A DNA stretch of 64,000 nt from Sebastes aleutianus (GCA_916700875.1 CAKAKS010000031.1:18745880-18809879), one strand, 5' to 3'; positions 1-10,230 are shown, numbered from the stretch's first letter. The notes: generated by a model not told the origin, from the sequence alone. Numbers and translations: made by a program.

Positions 1-127
1 CATAATGTAATAATCACATTTAGTTCCAACTCGAAGGGACTGGAAGATCTTTACTCATTTGTTGTTTTTTGTTGTACATCTGAACACTTTGTTCAAACTC
101 TGTATAAGCTGAACCTGTTTGTCCTCT

Positions 128-324
128 GAACACCCACACAGGTGTTTTCAGTTATGCTTGCTGATTAGACCTCTGCTCAGGTTGAAGGTGGAATTCATGA
201 GATCACAAATCTCCATCTACCAGGTGCAATGAAAGCTGACAGGAGACTCAGGAAGATGTCAATACATTACAGTGAGCAGAGATCTAATCAGCCAAATAAA
301 CTGAAAACACCTGTGTGGGTGTTC
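128..324. repeat. hairpin inverted repeat, 52-bp arms
   Basis: The arm at 128-179 (GAACACCCACACAGG...) is repeated in reverse complement at 273-324 with a few mismatches. The spacer is about 93 bp. This is the structure of a small foldback element. It lies in DNA left of the first visible MAM exon, presumably an intron of that gene. No target duplication was identified. Confidence 0.7.
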
Positions 325-1099
325 ATAGCTTTTAACGCAGGGTGCAGAACCCTAGGATCCTCCTCCACTGTCACCTCTCTGTTGTCAGTGTCATACCTAC
401 ACCCAGACTGAGGTGTAGGCATTTGTGGTGTAGAGACTACAGGTAAAAGAAATGCACTGCACTTTTTTTATTAGCTTCTGGTGCCTGTAATTTCAGATTT
501 TGTACTGTCATCACCTATAATCATGACTAAAAGGATATCAGTATGTCATTTGGTACCCCGTTACATTCATGAAGTCAAAACTGCAGCTACTGGTGACAAA
601 GTTAAGAGCGAAAAACAACAACGTTACTGGGTGAGCGATCTAATCGACGTGAACGTCAGAGTTTGGGTGTGTCCCATTTTCACGCATGGGAAAAGATGCT
701 GTAAAGACAAACTTATTGTCTGTGTTATTTATTGGTTTTGATGTGAATTATTCACACTCTACGGTGTTGACTCCATTAAATCAGAAAGATTAGTGACATG
801 GTTTGATTTGATTTCACCACTAAATCAAAGGAATTACGAGTTTGGATGTGCGTGTAAAGTTTCATGAGTTTTTGTGCATCCTAAAGTCCTCAAACATGTG
901 TTCGTAAATTTTAAAATCACGCAGGAAGTCCAACATGGCTGACTTCCTGTTGGCCGAAAAAATCTCGAAAATATTTAATCCGGGTATGAGGGCGTGAGCA
1001 ATGACATACTTGAATTTCGTGAAGATCGGAGTAACTTTTTCTGACAGGCTGCCATCATTAGGGGGCGCTATGGAGCCCTGCTGGAGACACCCGAGCCCA

Positions 1100-1310
1100 A
1101 TCACTACAGAACTTTGCAATTTTCGCGACTTCTGATGCATATTCCAATTTTCATGAGTTTTTGGGGATGGAAAAGGTCCCAAAAACGCGATCTCGCAGCA
1201 GAAAAAGAATAATAATCTTTAGAAAAACAATAGGTTTCCTTGCACTTTCGTGCCAGGACACCGTTGGGGTCCTGGCACTTTCGTGCTCGGGCCCTAATAA
1301 TGTCCTGAAG
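1100..1310. repeat. dispersed repeat with GCACTTTCGTGC direct copies
   Basis: The right end carries two copies of GCACTTTCGTGC separated by CAGGACACCGTTGGGGTCCTG, ending in GGGCCCTAATAATG, after an A-rich AGAAAAACAATAGG segment. I recognise this as the end of a common teleost repeat, from memory. It lies in the intron before the MAM exon at 1348. Confidence 0.55.
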
Positions 1311-1347
1311 TGTAAAATAGACTACCTTCCCTTTTCCTTTCCGCCAG

Positions 1348-1473
1348 GTCACTTCCTGTTCTTTCCAAGCAGCAACCGGACGGCAGCCAATCAAAAGGCT
1401 CATCTGCTGAGCCCTCACTTGCCCCCGACCAAGGGCACCTGCCTGAAATTCTGGGCCTACAAGCCATACTCAT
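1348..1473 (+). CDS. mamdc4: MAM-domain protein exon (first in window)
   Basis: The acceptor is a pyrimidine-rich tract ending CCGCCAG at 1347 and the donor is GTAAGG at 1474. It enters in phase 1, as the GT completes a glycine codon, and leaves in phase 1. It encodes the GHFLFFPSSNRTAANQKAHL and CLKFWAYKPY parts of a MAM domain, including one of its conserved cysteines and a candidate N-glycosylation site (NRT). Confidence 0.72.
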
Positions 1474-3724
1474 GTAAGGATCAATGTCAGATGTAGTCTG
1501 GCTGTGTGTGATGCAGTTCCCTTTTGATATTTTGTAACGCAATCCACTTTTTCTTAAATGTATGCAGCGGACAGCCAGCTGAGGGTGTGGAGACTGTATA
1601 AAGGCGGTCTTCTCCATCAGCTGCTGGTGGTGAGTGAACTGGGAGCACCCTGGAAACGCTTTGACGTCAACATCACATCTACTGAGGAATACCAGGTCAG
1701 ACTCTCACTCTCACAGTGCTTCTAACACTTCTAACCCTATGTAGTGTTGTGTACACAACGGTACATTCAATTCTGCACATAGCTAAGTGACTAACAGTAA
1801 TGACGGACTTCTACCTCTGCTGTCGTCTTTGTTTGTGTTGTTTACAGATTGTGTTGGAAGGAATCAAAGGCTCATCAGGCGTCATAGCTCTGGATGACAT
1901 TGAGTACACCGTCGGAGTCAACTGCGCTAACAAAGTCACAGATTTAAGTAAGATGGGCCAGTGGTTTTGCAACTTTTTCAGCTCGGATATTTCAGGTGTT
2001 TTGAAGTGGGATTGTATGAGGCACTTATCCATAGTAAGTGTATTACCTATACCAGTGTATTGCCCCCAGCTTGGAGAAACAGACAGGAGTACCGGCACGG
2101 GAGCAAAACAATGTACTGCTATGGACGGGGCCGGCAGAAAAACGTATATTCGCCAACTAAACAAAAGGCTCACCTAAAAAAATGTATATCCGTTTAAGTG
2201 TATGCTATATTTAGAATATTTTCGATGGCGAACTGAACTGAAAGTGAAACGTATCTATACTGTTTTTGTCATCGGAGTTTGGTGGCTTTGGAGAGAGCGT
2301 ATATAAATTTCACTTTCAGTTCAGTTTCCCGTCAGAAAAGAGAAGGTAAGGACTGCCTGACGGCAATATAAAGCAGTGAAAATATTCTAAATTTTAGCAT
2401 ACAGAGTGGTTTTAGTGCTGGAACAATTTCTCTCCGTGGGTGTAGTGATTTTGCAATCCCTTTGACTGAATTCCAGTTGTTCTCACCACGATCTCTAGTA
2501 GAACCGGAAACTAAATGTGTTCCATGTTCCCCGCAGCCTCACCGACGCGAGACGACTCAGGAGGGATCGCAGCGTCCGTCATCGTGGTCCTGCTGCTGAT
2601 CGGCACTTTGATCGCCCTGCTCATTTACTACCTGCGAATCCAACAGAGAATCAACGCTATGACCGGTCCATCATCATCACCACCACCATCATCTTCCTCA
2701 GCTGGTTTCAGTAATGACATATATGAACCAGACCTCACAGTGAGTTCATCTGACATTAAAACCTTTGACAACCATCAAATCAAATTTGTGCGATAAGTAT
2801 GAGCATGAGCCATCGTGCCCTTACCTTGCACGGCAGCTTGATTCTTGCGATGTCACGAGATCATGCGAGAATCGCGGGATCACATGTCACATGGTAACAA
2901 ACCATCTGGCGCGTCAGGTTAATCATGCTCATGAGGAATATTAACAAGAATGAGTAGCATATTTTAGCTTTAATGTAGCTAGCATCAGCACCTTTTCTGT
3001 ACTGTGTCTGATTAATGATGAATCATGTGTTCATTTCAGCAGGACCATGTGAGGATTCCACCGACGCAAAACCATCCGATGGCAGCTGGGTTCAATGTTG
3101 TCGATGTGAGTGTGCAGCACTGTACACTTTTTATAACTAATGTTTTAATTCATTGGTGGGGAGACAATACACTCATCTCTAGTCACTCTGTAAATTCAGT
3201 TAAATAACGGTGGTTTAAAGCTGCACTAATATATCTTTGACTACCAGAGGGCAGGAAGTAGACTCACAGCCATGAGCCCGAACACTATATATACTTACGT
3301 TCTTGTAGCTAAAGTGTTAGAAAACAAATCTTTAACATTAATTACAAATTTAAGAGAGATGAAGCAACATGGTGCCCATTGGAGTCCTTTCCGTTTTCAC
3401 CTGTTGAATGCAAATTAGTATAATTATTCACTACGTGGAGCCAATGAGCTTAAAGCCCCCCAAGCTGCAGACTGAAGTGTTGATTCTCAGTGGGATTGAC
3501 ATCATGTCTGTGAGGGATTTGATTTTATTAAGGCTTTAATTTCACTCTAAATTTTTAGGATAAATATGATAACTAAAATATTCATACTGTAGGGCTCCTT
3601 ATTTTATCCGTGAAATATGTTTGTGTAGTGTTACACAAAACTTTTACTGTTTACCACTAAGTTTACAGTTTACTGTTTATTCCTGCAGGTCTCTGAGGAT
3701 TTCAGAGAGATGGAGGTGGCGTGA
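1348..3724 (+). CDS. mamdc4: MAM-domain type I membrane protein, 3' part (likely MAMDC4)
   Basis: These are the last six coding exons: 1348-1473, 1568-1695, 1848-1947, 2537-2739, 3040-3105 and 3689-3724. All have AG/GT borders and phases that join without a break. The start of the gene lies left of the window. The first three exons encode the end of a MAM domain (GHFLFFPSS, LLSPHLPP, CLKFWAY, then an IVLEGIKG...GVIALDDIEY block, the usual MAM C-terminal pattern). The fourth encodes a short stalk, a hydrophobic helix (IAASVIVVLLLIGTLIALLI) and a basic stop-transfer. The tail is rich in Ser and Pro. MAM proteins of this type act at the apical surface and in endosomes of absorptive epithelia. 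MAMDC4 is preferred over MALRD1 because ARRDC1, its neighbour at human 9q34.3, lies on the same window. Family assignment is firm; the exact orthologue is inferred. Confidence 0.72.
1568..1695 (+). CDS. mamdc4: MAM-domain protein exon
   Basis: The acceptor TATGCAG ends at 1567 and the donor GTCAGA starts at 1696. The reading frame continues from the previous exon through a split serine codon and ends in phase 0. It encodes the middle strands of the MAM fold (LRVWRLYKGG, then GAPWKRFDVNIT), with a W-x-R-F pattern typical of these domains. Confidence 0.72.
1848..1947 (+). CDS. mamdc4: MAM-domain protein exon (end of MAM)
   Basis: The acceptor TTTACAG ends at 1847 and the donor GTAAGA starts at 1948. 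It encodes IVLEGIKGSSGVIALDDIEY followed by a cysteine, the standard closing motif of MAM domains (EGxxG...IAIDDI..C). Confidence 0.75.
1985..2400 (+). mobile_element. non-autonomous element copy, paralogous to 51065-51260
   Basis: Shared blocks with the copy near 51.1 kb include GGTGTTT...AAGTGGG.TTGTATGAGG, ACTTATCNATAGT, AGTGTATTACCTA, CAATG.ACTGCT.TGGACGGG and TTTAAGTGTA..CTATAT...TTAGAATATTTTC. A palindrome (GAACTGAACTGAAAGTGAAAC at 2231, reverse complement near 2308-2328) lies in its right half. It sits in the MAM gene intron between 1947 and 2537. Confidence 0.6.
2537..2739 (+). CDS. mamdc4: MAM-domain protein exon: transmembrane helix and tail
   Basis: The acceptor CCCCGCAG ends at 2536 and the donor GTGAGT starts at 2740. 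It encodes a short juxtamembrane stalk, a roughly 20-residue hydrophobic helix, a YYLRIQQR stop-transfer and a Ser/Pro-rich segment. The segment ends in GFSNDIYEPDLT, in which FSNDIY fits the FxNxxY endocytic or PTB-binding pattern. If the donor is not used, translation reads on for 18 residues to a stop at 2794, so an alternative tail is possible. Confidence 0.75.
2803..2936. mobile_element. short palindromic element
   Basis: The ends ATGAGCATGAGCC and its imperfect reverse complement AATCATGCTCATGAG bound about 130 bp. The block AACAAACCATCTGGCGNGTCAGGTT inside is shared with 42682-42706, beside a helicase-like fragment. It lies in the MAM gene intron before 3040. Confidence 0.45.
3040..3105 (+). 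CDS. mamdc4: MAM-domain protein exon: cytoplasmic tail
   Basis: The acceptor CATTTCAG ends at 3039 and the donor GTGAGT starts at 3106. The exon is 22 codons long and in phase 0 at both ends. It encodes a proline- and histidine-containing tail segment ending GFNVVD. The call rests on clean splice sites and frame continuity, because the sequence itself has little family signal. Confidence 0.6.
3689..3724 (+). CDS. mamdc4: MAM-domain protein terminal coding exon
   Basis: The acceptor TCCTGCAG ends at 3688. Eleven codons (VSEDFREMEVA) lead to TGA at 3722-3724. A CA microsatellite follows in the presumed 3' UTR. I see no clear AATAAA before the transposon-like element at 4333, so the transcript end is not placed. 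Confidence 0.55.
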   Translation, partial: VSEDFREMEVA

Positions 3725-3816
3725 GGCAGGAGGAGCGGCGATCCCGCCACCTAAAGGTGGCTTTGTGAAAATAAGGCGATATCACAGCAGGAGAACTGCT
3801 TGTGTCGCCCTTACAT

Positions 3817-3855
<39 letters not shown>

Positions 3856-3884
3856 ACACAAACACACACACACTCACATACACA
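3817..3884. repeat. CA microsatellite
   Basis: A run of CA dinucleotides broken by CT and CAAA variants. It lies about 95 bp after the MAM gene stop codon, so probably in its 3' UTR. Confidence 0.9.
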
Positions 3885-4332
3885 AGCACAGCCCGCACAC
3901 TGAAACCCTGATGAAGGCCTAATCGATGCAGCTGCCTCAGATCTGACGGAGCCCTCGAGAGTCACAGCTCTCTGCCTGCGGACGGACAGATGGAAGTCAG
4001 AAGGAAGTCAGAAGGAGAACGTCTAAGGCACAGAAATTAGTTTAACTTTCTTTAAATCGAGACTGGGCATAACCCATGAATGGCAGAAAATGGTTGCGTG
4101 GAGATTTAGGATCCATTTAGGATCTGTAAGGAAGCATGAACTGGGGGGCATAGACCAGGCAAGGAGGGTCTAATGAAAAACACTTAAGAGCTTGACTCAC
4201 ATTAACAACTAAAAGTCAACATTTATCTCTGCCTCAATCTGTCTCTCACAAGTCCCCCGACTTTATAGAAAGATGTGGAGTGTTCCTTTAAAGAGAAAGG
4301 AGAAAGAAAAGAATGACTTTAAACTGACAAGT

Positions 4333-5132
4333 TAAAGGGACTGTTTGTAACTTCTTACACGTAAAAATCATTGCGGGTCAGTGTCCCATGCGCACTCGCA
4401 TGTGGCTACGCTGTTCAGACAAGACTCCAACACAAACTACACGGAAGCACCAAAACCACAAAGTTATATCTAGTGAAGCCCGTCTTGCAAAACTGTTGGC
4501 CGCGGTTGGAGGACGCGGGGGAGACAGTAGCTTTGGTCTCCAGGGCCGGAGTCTCTGCTGTACTCTGCTCCTCTGCCTGCCTGCTTGCCTTCACTCACAC
4601 ACCACACTCGTTCTCACTCTTTCGCTCCACTCTCACGTGCATGCTCGCACACTACACACTGCAGAAGAGTTAGTTTAGCTCTGAGAATATCTAGTGAATT
4701 TACAGTGGACATTTGTGCAGAAATAAATGCTGCAGCTCCTCCAGACCAACAGAGGTTTCTCGTGTCTTGTGAAGTGAAGGGGCTCCGCAGCGAGTAACGT
4801 TATCGTCTCTGACCGGGTGCCGGTGTCTCCCCTGTTCCCTCCGTCCGCAATCGGGAGGCTGAAGCAGGAAAAGCCAACACTAGGATCAGCAGTGATTCAT
4901 GGAGAGACCTTCGTCTGGTCAGCTAACATTACTGCCAAGCAGCTGAAATATAGTGATATTGTGGTTTTAGCTGACATGTGTCGCCTCACTGTTTTGAGCG
5001 ATGCTCGTTCATGTCTATGTAGAGCGAGCACAAGCGCGAGCAACAAGACGCTGACTTTCGTTCACTTAACGGCCACAGGTGTCGCTGTTAATTTTTGTTA
5101 ACAATTTCTGATTCTTACAAACAGTCCCTTTA
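4333..5132. mobile_element. 800-bp element with TAAAGGGACTGTTTGTAA ends
   Basis: The left end TAAAGGGACTGTTTGTAA at 4333 and its exact reverse complement ending at 5132 form terminal inverted repeats. The inside is GC-richer than its surroundings and holds several short open frames with no recognisable domain. A TA target duplication is possible if the ends are trimmed by two bases. It lies between the MAM gene and the micro-protein candidate. Confidence 0.65.
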
Positions 5133-5343
5133 CACCTTGAAAAAAGATTTTAAAAAGCAAGGTTATAGAGAAAGTTGACATGTAAAGCTGTTGTTTGGAA
5201 AAAGTCTGTAGAACGGATGTATTCTTTCGGATGACTTGGAGGGTTACCTTTACTCCGCTTTGAAACAAGATATAATTGAGCTCTGATGGTAAACAAATTA
5301 AAGTTGAGCATTGAAACACTGTCAGTATGCCTTTTCACTCTGA

Positions 5344-5532
5344 GAGTAAATTGATATATATACTGTATATATCCTGTATATATCAGGGCTGTCAAAGTCA
5401 ACGTGATTATAACGCATTAACACAAATTTGTTTTAACGCCACTATTTTCATTAACGCAACTTGCAATATTTTAGGTTGTATGTATATATATATACTGTAT
5501 ATGTATATGTACAGTATGTATGTATATATATG

Positions 5533-5572
<40 letters not shown>

Positions 5573-5600
5573 CATATATATATATGTATTTTGGTTTGAG
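5344..5600. repeat. AT microsatellite with MITE fragment
   Basis: TATATA-rich runs at 5353-5384 and 5480-5587 flank an AGGGCTGTCAAAGTCAACG fragment (5385-5475). That fragment is the left end of the TAGGGCTGTCAA family described at 30441. Confidence 0.75.
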
Positions 5601-6084
5601 GATGATTTGTCTTCATAATTTTAATAATTTCCCTGTTAAAATTTTTTTTTTTTTGTTGTCATGTTTGTTAGTTATGGATAACTTAAAGTAACATTTTAAA
5701 TGTCTGCTCAAAATTAGTGCAGTATTGTTATTTAGGTTATCACGGTTGGTCAACAACAAATGACAATTTTGATAATTCACTAACCTTTAACTTAATTAAT
5801 TATATCAAACATTTTCGGATTATGTCCTCTCAAATTGAAAGATTGTTTTGCTTTTCTGTTTCATTAGAATACTTTGTGTATATATATAGTATATATTTTA
5901 TTTATCAGTTGATAAAATAGCTACATAAAAAAATGAATTAATAATGCACAGAATCAATGGTCGCATCCAGCGTGAGCGAGGATGATTGGTAACCCATCAT
6001 GCAGTGCTCTTGATTGGTAGCTCCCTGCATGATCAAATGCCTCGTTCATCTTTAGGAAGAGGGGGATGACGACATCATGCCCTT

Positions 6085-6110
6085 AGCAACGGTCGCGTCT
6101 CTACGGCAAC
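6085..6110. promoter_or_regulatory. paired RFX-like half-sites upstream of the micro-protein candidate
   Basis: AGCAAC (6085-6090) and GGCAAC (6105-6110) each match the RGYAAC half of an X-box and lie 400 bp before the candidate start codon. The partner halves are poor, so this is only suggestive. Confidence 0.2.
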
Positions 6111-6303
6111 ATCCTCCGATGTCCCCTCTCTGCTGTTGTCACCGTGTCTCTCATCTGTTGTCAGTGATGAACTGATGATTTTGGAGGATGGCGTGTTGAT
6201 GACATGGGGTGGAGCGCGAGCGCCCACCGCAGCAGCACGTTTGTGTCTCGCGACTTGAGTGCCTAAAGTTGGAGTGGACACCTGGGAAACTCGGCCACGA
6301 GGA

Positions 6304-6366
6304 CCCTCTCCTCCTCCTCCTCCTCCTCTTCCTCATCCTCATCATCATCATTATCCTCATCATTGT
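6304..6366. repeat. pyrimidine-rich CTC/CAT microsatellite
   Basis: CCTCCTCCTCCT followed by TCATCATCATCATTA-type repeats. It lies in the presumed 5' leader of the micro-protein candidate. Confidence 0.8.
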
Positions 6367-6504
6367 TCATCCCTTATCCTGCAGCAGCCCGCTCCGTCTG
6401 CAGCCTGCTGCTGTTTGTTCTCATCTGGACCGGTTTGGGTTTTGTTTTTTTGGGTTTTTGCACCGACCGCCGGTTCTCATCCAGCGGTGGGCGCGTGCGT
6501 CTGG

Positions 6505-6633
6505 ATGGATCCCGCCGTGCTCATCTTCCTGCTGTACGTGATGATCGCACACGAGCTGGTGTGCGGCTGGATGCAGTACCGGAGACAGAGCACCAAACCA
6601 CGCAGACGAGCAGCTGGACCTCTGCTGAGATCC

Positions 6634-6635
<2 letters not shown>
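6505..6635 (+). CDS. micro-protein candidate exon 1
   Basis: This exon has 43 codons plus two bases, with the donor GTGTGT at 6636. Base composition is much richer in GC than the flanks, as for a first exon. It carries the whole hydrophobic segment and the first basic cluster. Confidence 0.45.
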
Positions 6636-6667
<32 letters not shown>

Positions 6668-7956
6668 TTTAGATTTGGTTAGCAGCACATCTGGATTTAG
6701 TTAATATAGCCTACCAATATGTTTTGATAAATATGGAGGCAATGTTGACAAGTATTGATAGCTCTGAAAGGATTAGCTGGAAAAATTGACATTGATTAAT
6801 AATCCATTAATTGATAGTGTTGGGGTTGGTGCCTACTTTGCTGATAAACCCAATAATTAAATGAATTAAATTAAAACAAATTATCAAAATAAATGAAAAT
6901 TTAAAAGTGATGTAACCAAATTTTTCAAATTCATCAGTGTTAAAAGTTGTATTAGGCTGCAGTAAGCTGTACCAAAACTTTGTCTAAATAATAAACATTT
7001 GAGGAGGTTCATTCTGGACCTGAAGACATACTGTAGACTCAAAACTCATGGTGTACTTACTAGTTTTTCTTCCAGTGCTTTTGACTGTGTCTCATGTCTT
7101 TCTTCAGTTAAAGTAACAGTGTGTAACATTTCAGGAAATGTATTAGCAGAACTATTTTGGATTATTGCAGAAAATAAGCTCTGTGGCAAAATCACTTTTA
7201 TGATACTTACACGTTTTGTTCAGCAAGATAATCTCCAAAAATAAACACCACTTTTATGATCGCCAGAAGTAAAAAAACTAACACTAGGCGTCACACAAAC
7301 TACACCACGGTCGCATGAGCGGGAGTATACACAAGGAGGCTGTAAAGGCGAACGAGTCGGTGTGATGACGTTTAGTAATCTCATTTAGCCACTTGTTAGC
7401 AACCGCCTTTTTTTAAGAGACATAAAGGCTTCAAAATTATATTTTATAGCGTAGAACAAAACTATAAAATCTCTTAAACTTGTGTTAACCACAGGCCTTA
7501 TCTCAGGCATCTCACTAAAAACCCATTGACTTCATGAAAAGAGAACCGGAAGTGCTAAAATGCTAACTGATTTCCTGGTTTTAGGACTCGATCCGGTAGC
7601 ACCTATTGTCTACTGTCTAAAACACCATTGTATACTGCAGTATTACAATTTCCATTCCCTGGAACTAAGTGAACGAAGAGGAATGTGGACAGGTTTAGAA
7701 ACTGTTGGAAATGTTCCATAAATGTTCTTTGATGTCACAGTTTATGAGATGGCCTCAGGGGAGCCGTAGGTGTTTCCTTGCAGGGCGTAAACTGTGAGGC
7801 ATTTGCTTTTGATCTTTTAATCTCATGTATGTCCTCCTCCCCAGCGCCCAGGTGTGTCAGGGAGCCTGGAGGACAAGCAGCCAGTCTCTGTCAGTCAGGC
7901 CCGACAGAGGAAGGAGGGACCTGAGGAAGAGTGGACGCATCGTGAGAAAAGCCTAA
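6505..7956 (+). CDS. putative 80-residue single-pass membrane micro-protein, two exons
   Basis: Exon 1 is 6505-6635 and exon 2 is 7845-7956. The donor sits at the head of a GT microsatellite and the acceptor is CTCCTCCCCAG. ATG at 6505 has G at +4 but a weak -3 base. The product opens with a hydrophobic helix (AVLIFLLYVMIAHELVCGW), followed by a strongly basic, Ser-rich tail with no acidic cluster (RRQSTKPRRR, then RPDRGRRDLRKSGR). AATAAA at 8165-8170 lies about 210 bp after the stop. The region before the ATG is GC-rich and promoter-like. The frame is open upstream back to about 6259, so an earlier start cannot be excluded. I do not recognise the family. The order helix-then-basic-tail suggests a membrane micro-protein, but this is inference from sequence alone. 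Confidence 0.42.
6636..6666. repeat. GT microsatellite at a splice donor
   Basis: About fifteen GT units begin at the donor of the micro-protein candidate. Several GT dinucleotides could serve as donor, so the exon 1 end has some uncertainty. Confidence 0.85.
7085..7340. repeat. probable dispersed repeat (GTAACAGTGTGTAACATTT)
   Basis: The AAAGTAACAGTGTGTAACATTTC start resembles a teleost repeat I recall from other loci. No second copy is visible in this window, so this is a weak call. It lies inside the candidate gene's intron. Confidence 0.3.
7845..7956 (+). CDS. micro-protein candidate exon 2
   Basis: The acceptor CCCCAG ends at 7844. Joined to exon 1, the frame runs to TAA at 7954-7956 and encodes an Arg/Lys/Ser-rich tail. 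An alternative frame through the same exon is open to 8078 and acidic, but exon 1 does not enter it with the canonical donor. Confidence 0.4.
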
Positions 7957-8164
7957 GAGAGATGCCAGACATGGGTGAACACTTGTCAAAGACAAACCTG
8001 AACAGCAGAATTTGCTCACTGAGTGGCGGCGAGTTATGTGAATACGGCCCTGCTGTCTTTTCAAAAACCCCAAAGTGAGGTTTGGGAGCCAAATCCAGCA
8101 GAAGGTTGTTTCATATTGCTATGAGGCCCAAATTTTCTTTGTGAGCTCTCTGTCTTATAGTCCC

Positions 8165-8170
8165 AATAAA
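8165..8170 (+). terminator. poly(A) signal after the micro-protein candidate
   Basis: A canonical AATAAA lies about 210 bp downstream of the candidate stop codon. It is the only such hexamer close by and supports a short transcript unit ending here. Confidence 0.4.
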
Positions 8171-9150
8171 ATCTGTTAAGGTCTGTGGATTATACACCGT
8201 ATCTGGGACCGCGTATCTCAAGAGACACATTACAAATGTTATTTTCCAATGCTTTGAGCAGCAGAAATACAATACCATTCCCCAGTTTCAGATCTCAACA
8301 CCTCCACACATGAAACTGCTGAGCTAGTTACCCTTTCAGTGTTTTTGTTTTTATTGATTGGGGCTCACTTATACTCCCTGGAATGTTGCGCAACAAGGAA
8401 AAACATGCAAAAGAATGTCGTGCATCAAGTTCGTCGTTCACTGCGATCGTGCGTAAAAGGTTTTATGATGCAGAAGGTATTTAGGCTGCATGACTCAGCT
8501 GCCAGTGATTGTTGTAAATCATTGTCATTAAAGGGAGGGAACTGAGGGTGTCGACTGTGCATGCAGGTGTCCCAGTTACAGTATATCCTCAGAAACTTTT
8601 AATTAACTTGTACAAAACACAACCCCCCGGAGCACACCAACACATGTACTAAACAGAAACATAACTATGTGTTCAGGCTCTGATCTCCTAATGGCCTATA
8701 ACAGCTTGAGCTTTAGCTGTTCTCCAGCTTCAAGAACGCAAACAAAAGTCAGTCAAACAGCAACAGAACTAATTGTATTCTAAATGTAATTTAAATCGAG
8801 GGTTGTTAATCATCTTCAAAAACATTTTTGTTATATCTGTTGAAATGCTTTTGACATCCCGACGGCAATCAATAAATCAAAGGATCTGACAAAACAAAGA
8901 GAATATTTTGTATCGGTGGCTGTTGCATCACTTTAATAAACCTGTCTACCTACATGCCTACCTTGCGTGCACTCTTCCCTTCCTCAAGCTTGACAGCTGT
9001 GAGTATTAACAACAGCCACATTCGTTGTTTATGTTCATCATATGTTTATGTAGATAGTGATCATTTTGAGGGAGTGGCTTTGGAGGGAGGCCTGAAGGGA
9101 CGGGCTGTCAGTGTTGCTGACTTGGCGACTTCCTCGCTAGATTTAGGGAC
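8171..9150. other. intergenic DNA, nothing recognised
   Basis: AT-rich DNA with no exon-like frame, no clear inverted or tandem repeat and no RNA gene that I can see. Confidence 0.5.
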
Positions 9151-10230
9151 GGTTTTGGACGGTGCCGGCCCAGACTAATTTGGCGCCCTCGGCAAGATTT
9201 TAGCTGATGCCCCTCCACCTCTTTGTTTTTTGTGCTCTCGTAAAGCGCGCGCTGCCGGGAGGTTCTTAAACAGTGTTTGTGCATACAGGATTGACATAGC
9301 CTTTTAACCTGCTTATAATATAATTACCATATGACCTTTATTATGAGACCAAAAAGAAGATTTGAATCAGACCAGAATGCAGTAACTGTAACACATTGAA
9401 AAAAAACAATGTCATCTTTTAAATTAAATTGTCTTGTTTGAATAGGCCAATAATTAACCTGTAGCCTACTTTTAGGCCTATAATTAACATAATTTAAACA
9501 TCTAAAAGAACCATAGGTTATATTGTAATTACTCTGCCTGTCTCGTTGATCACCACGATTTAATTGGAGTTATTCTCCTCGTCAGTTCTCGGTTTACTTG
9601 GCCTACTTTTAACTCTCTGAAAATGATGATGAATCATCTGACTGGTACAACATTACTGTCAGAGCCTAGCTGGGCCCCCCCCCCTACTTCTTTTGGAAAA
9701 ATAATTTGTGCACTCACAAAATGCGTCCTGCTGGGAGGTTCTTAAGCGGTGTTATTTTTGTGCATACAGGGTTGACATTGCCTTTTAATCTGCTTATAAT
9801 ATAGCTACCATATTGACCTTGATTGTGAGAAACACACTTTTTTCAAGACTCCTTTTTTGAAAAAAAAATGTTGAAGATCAAATCGTGTTTATATAAAAAA
9901 TAAAGAAGAATTAAATCTCACCAGAATGCACCAGTAACAGTCAAACAATGTAAGCTGATATATATCTTTTAAATGAAATAGTCTCGTTTGAATAGGCCAA
10001 AAATGGAACTCAGATGTGAACTCAATTGGCTTAATTGGCTTAATTGGCTTAATTGGTCTGTCTCATTGATCACCATGATCTAATTGAAATTATTCTCCTC
10101 CTCAGTTTTTGGTTTACTTGGCCTACTTTTAACCCTCTGAAAATGATGGTGGATCATCTGACTGGCATTAACATTACTGTCTTTTGTAGGCCGTTGCGGG
10201 TTTCAGTTTTTAAGTGGACATCTAGTGGTA
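9150..10230. repeat. diverged tandem duplication (about 0.5 kb) of a transposon relic
   Basis: Blocks at 9256-9340 (GGGAGGTTCTTAA..GTGT, GTGCATACAGG.TTGACAT) and 9541-9660 (GTTGATCACCACGAT, GGTTTACTTGGCCTACTTTTAAC) recur at 9732-9820 and 10061-10180. The offsets are about 476 and 520 bp. The left edge (TTTGGCGCCCTCGGCAAGATTTTAG) resembles the end of a common teleost DNA transposon. An 11-bp TTAATTGGCTT tandem lies at 10025-10057 in the second copy. Confidence 0.6.

Noticed and set aside
4371..5101. Open frames of 94-100 codons within the 800-bp element
   Set aside because: Overlapping frames in a GC-richer transposon core with no transposase-like motifs.
7854..8078. Acidic open frame overlapping micro-protein exon 2
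   Set aside because: Exon 1 with its canonical donor enters a different frame. The acidic frame has no ATG of its own in a good context near its start.
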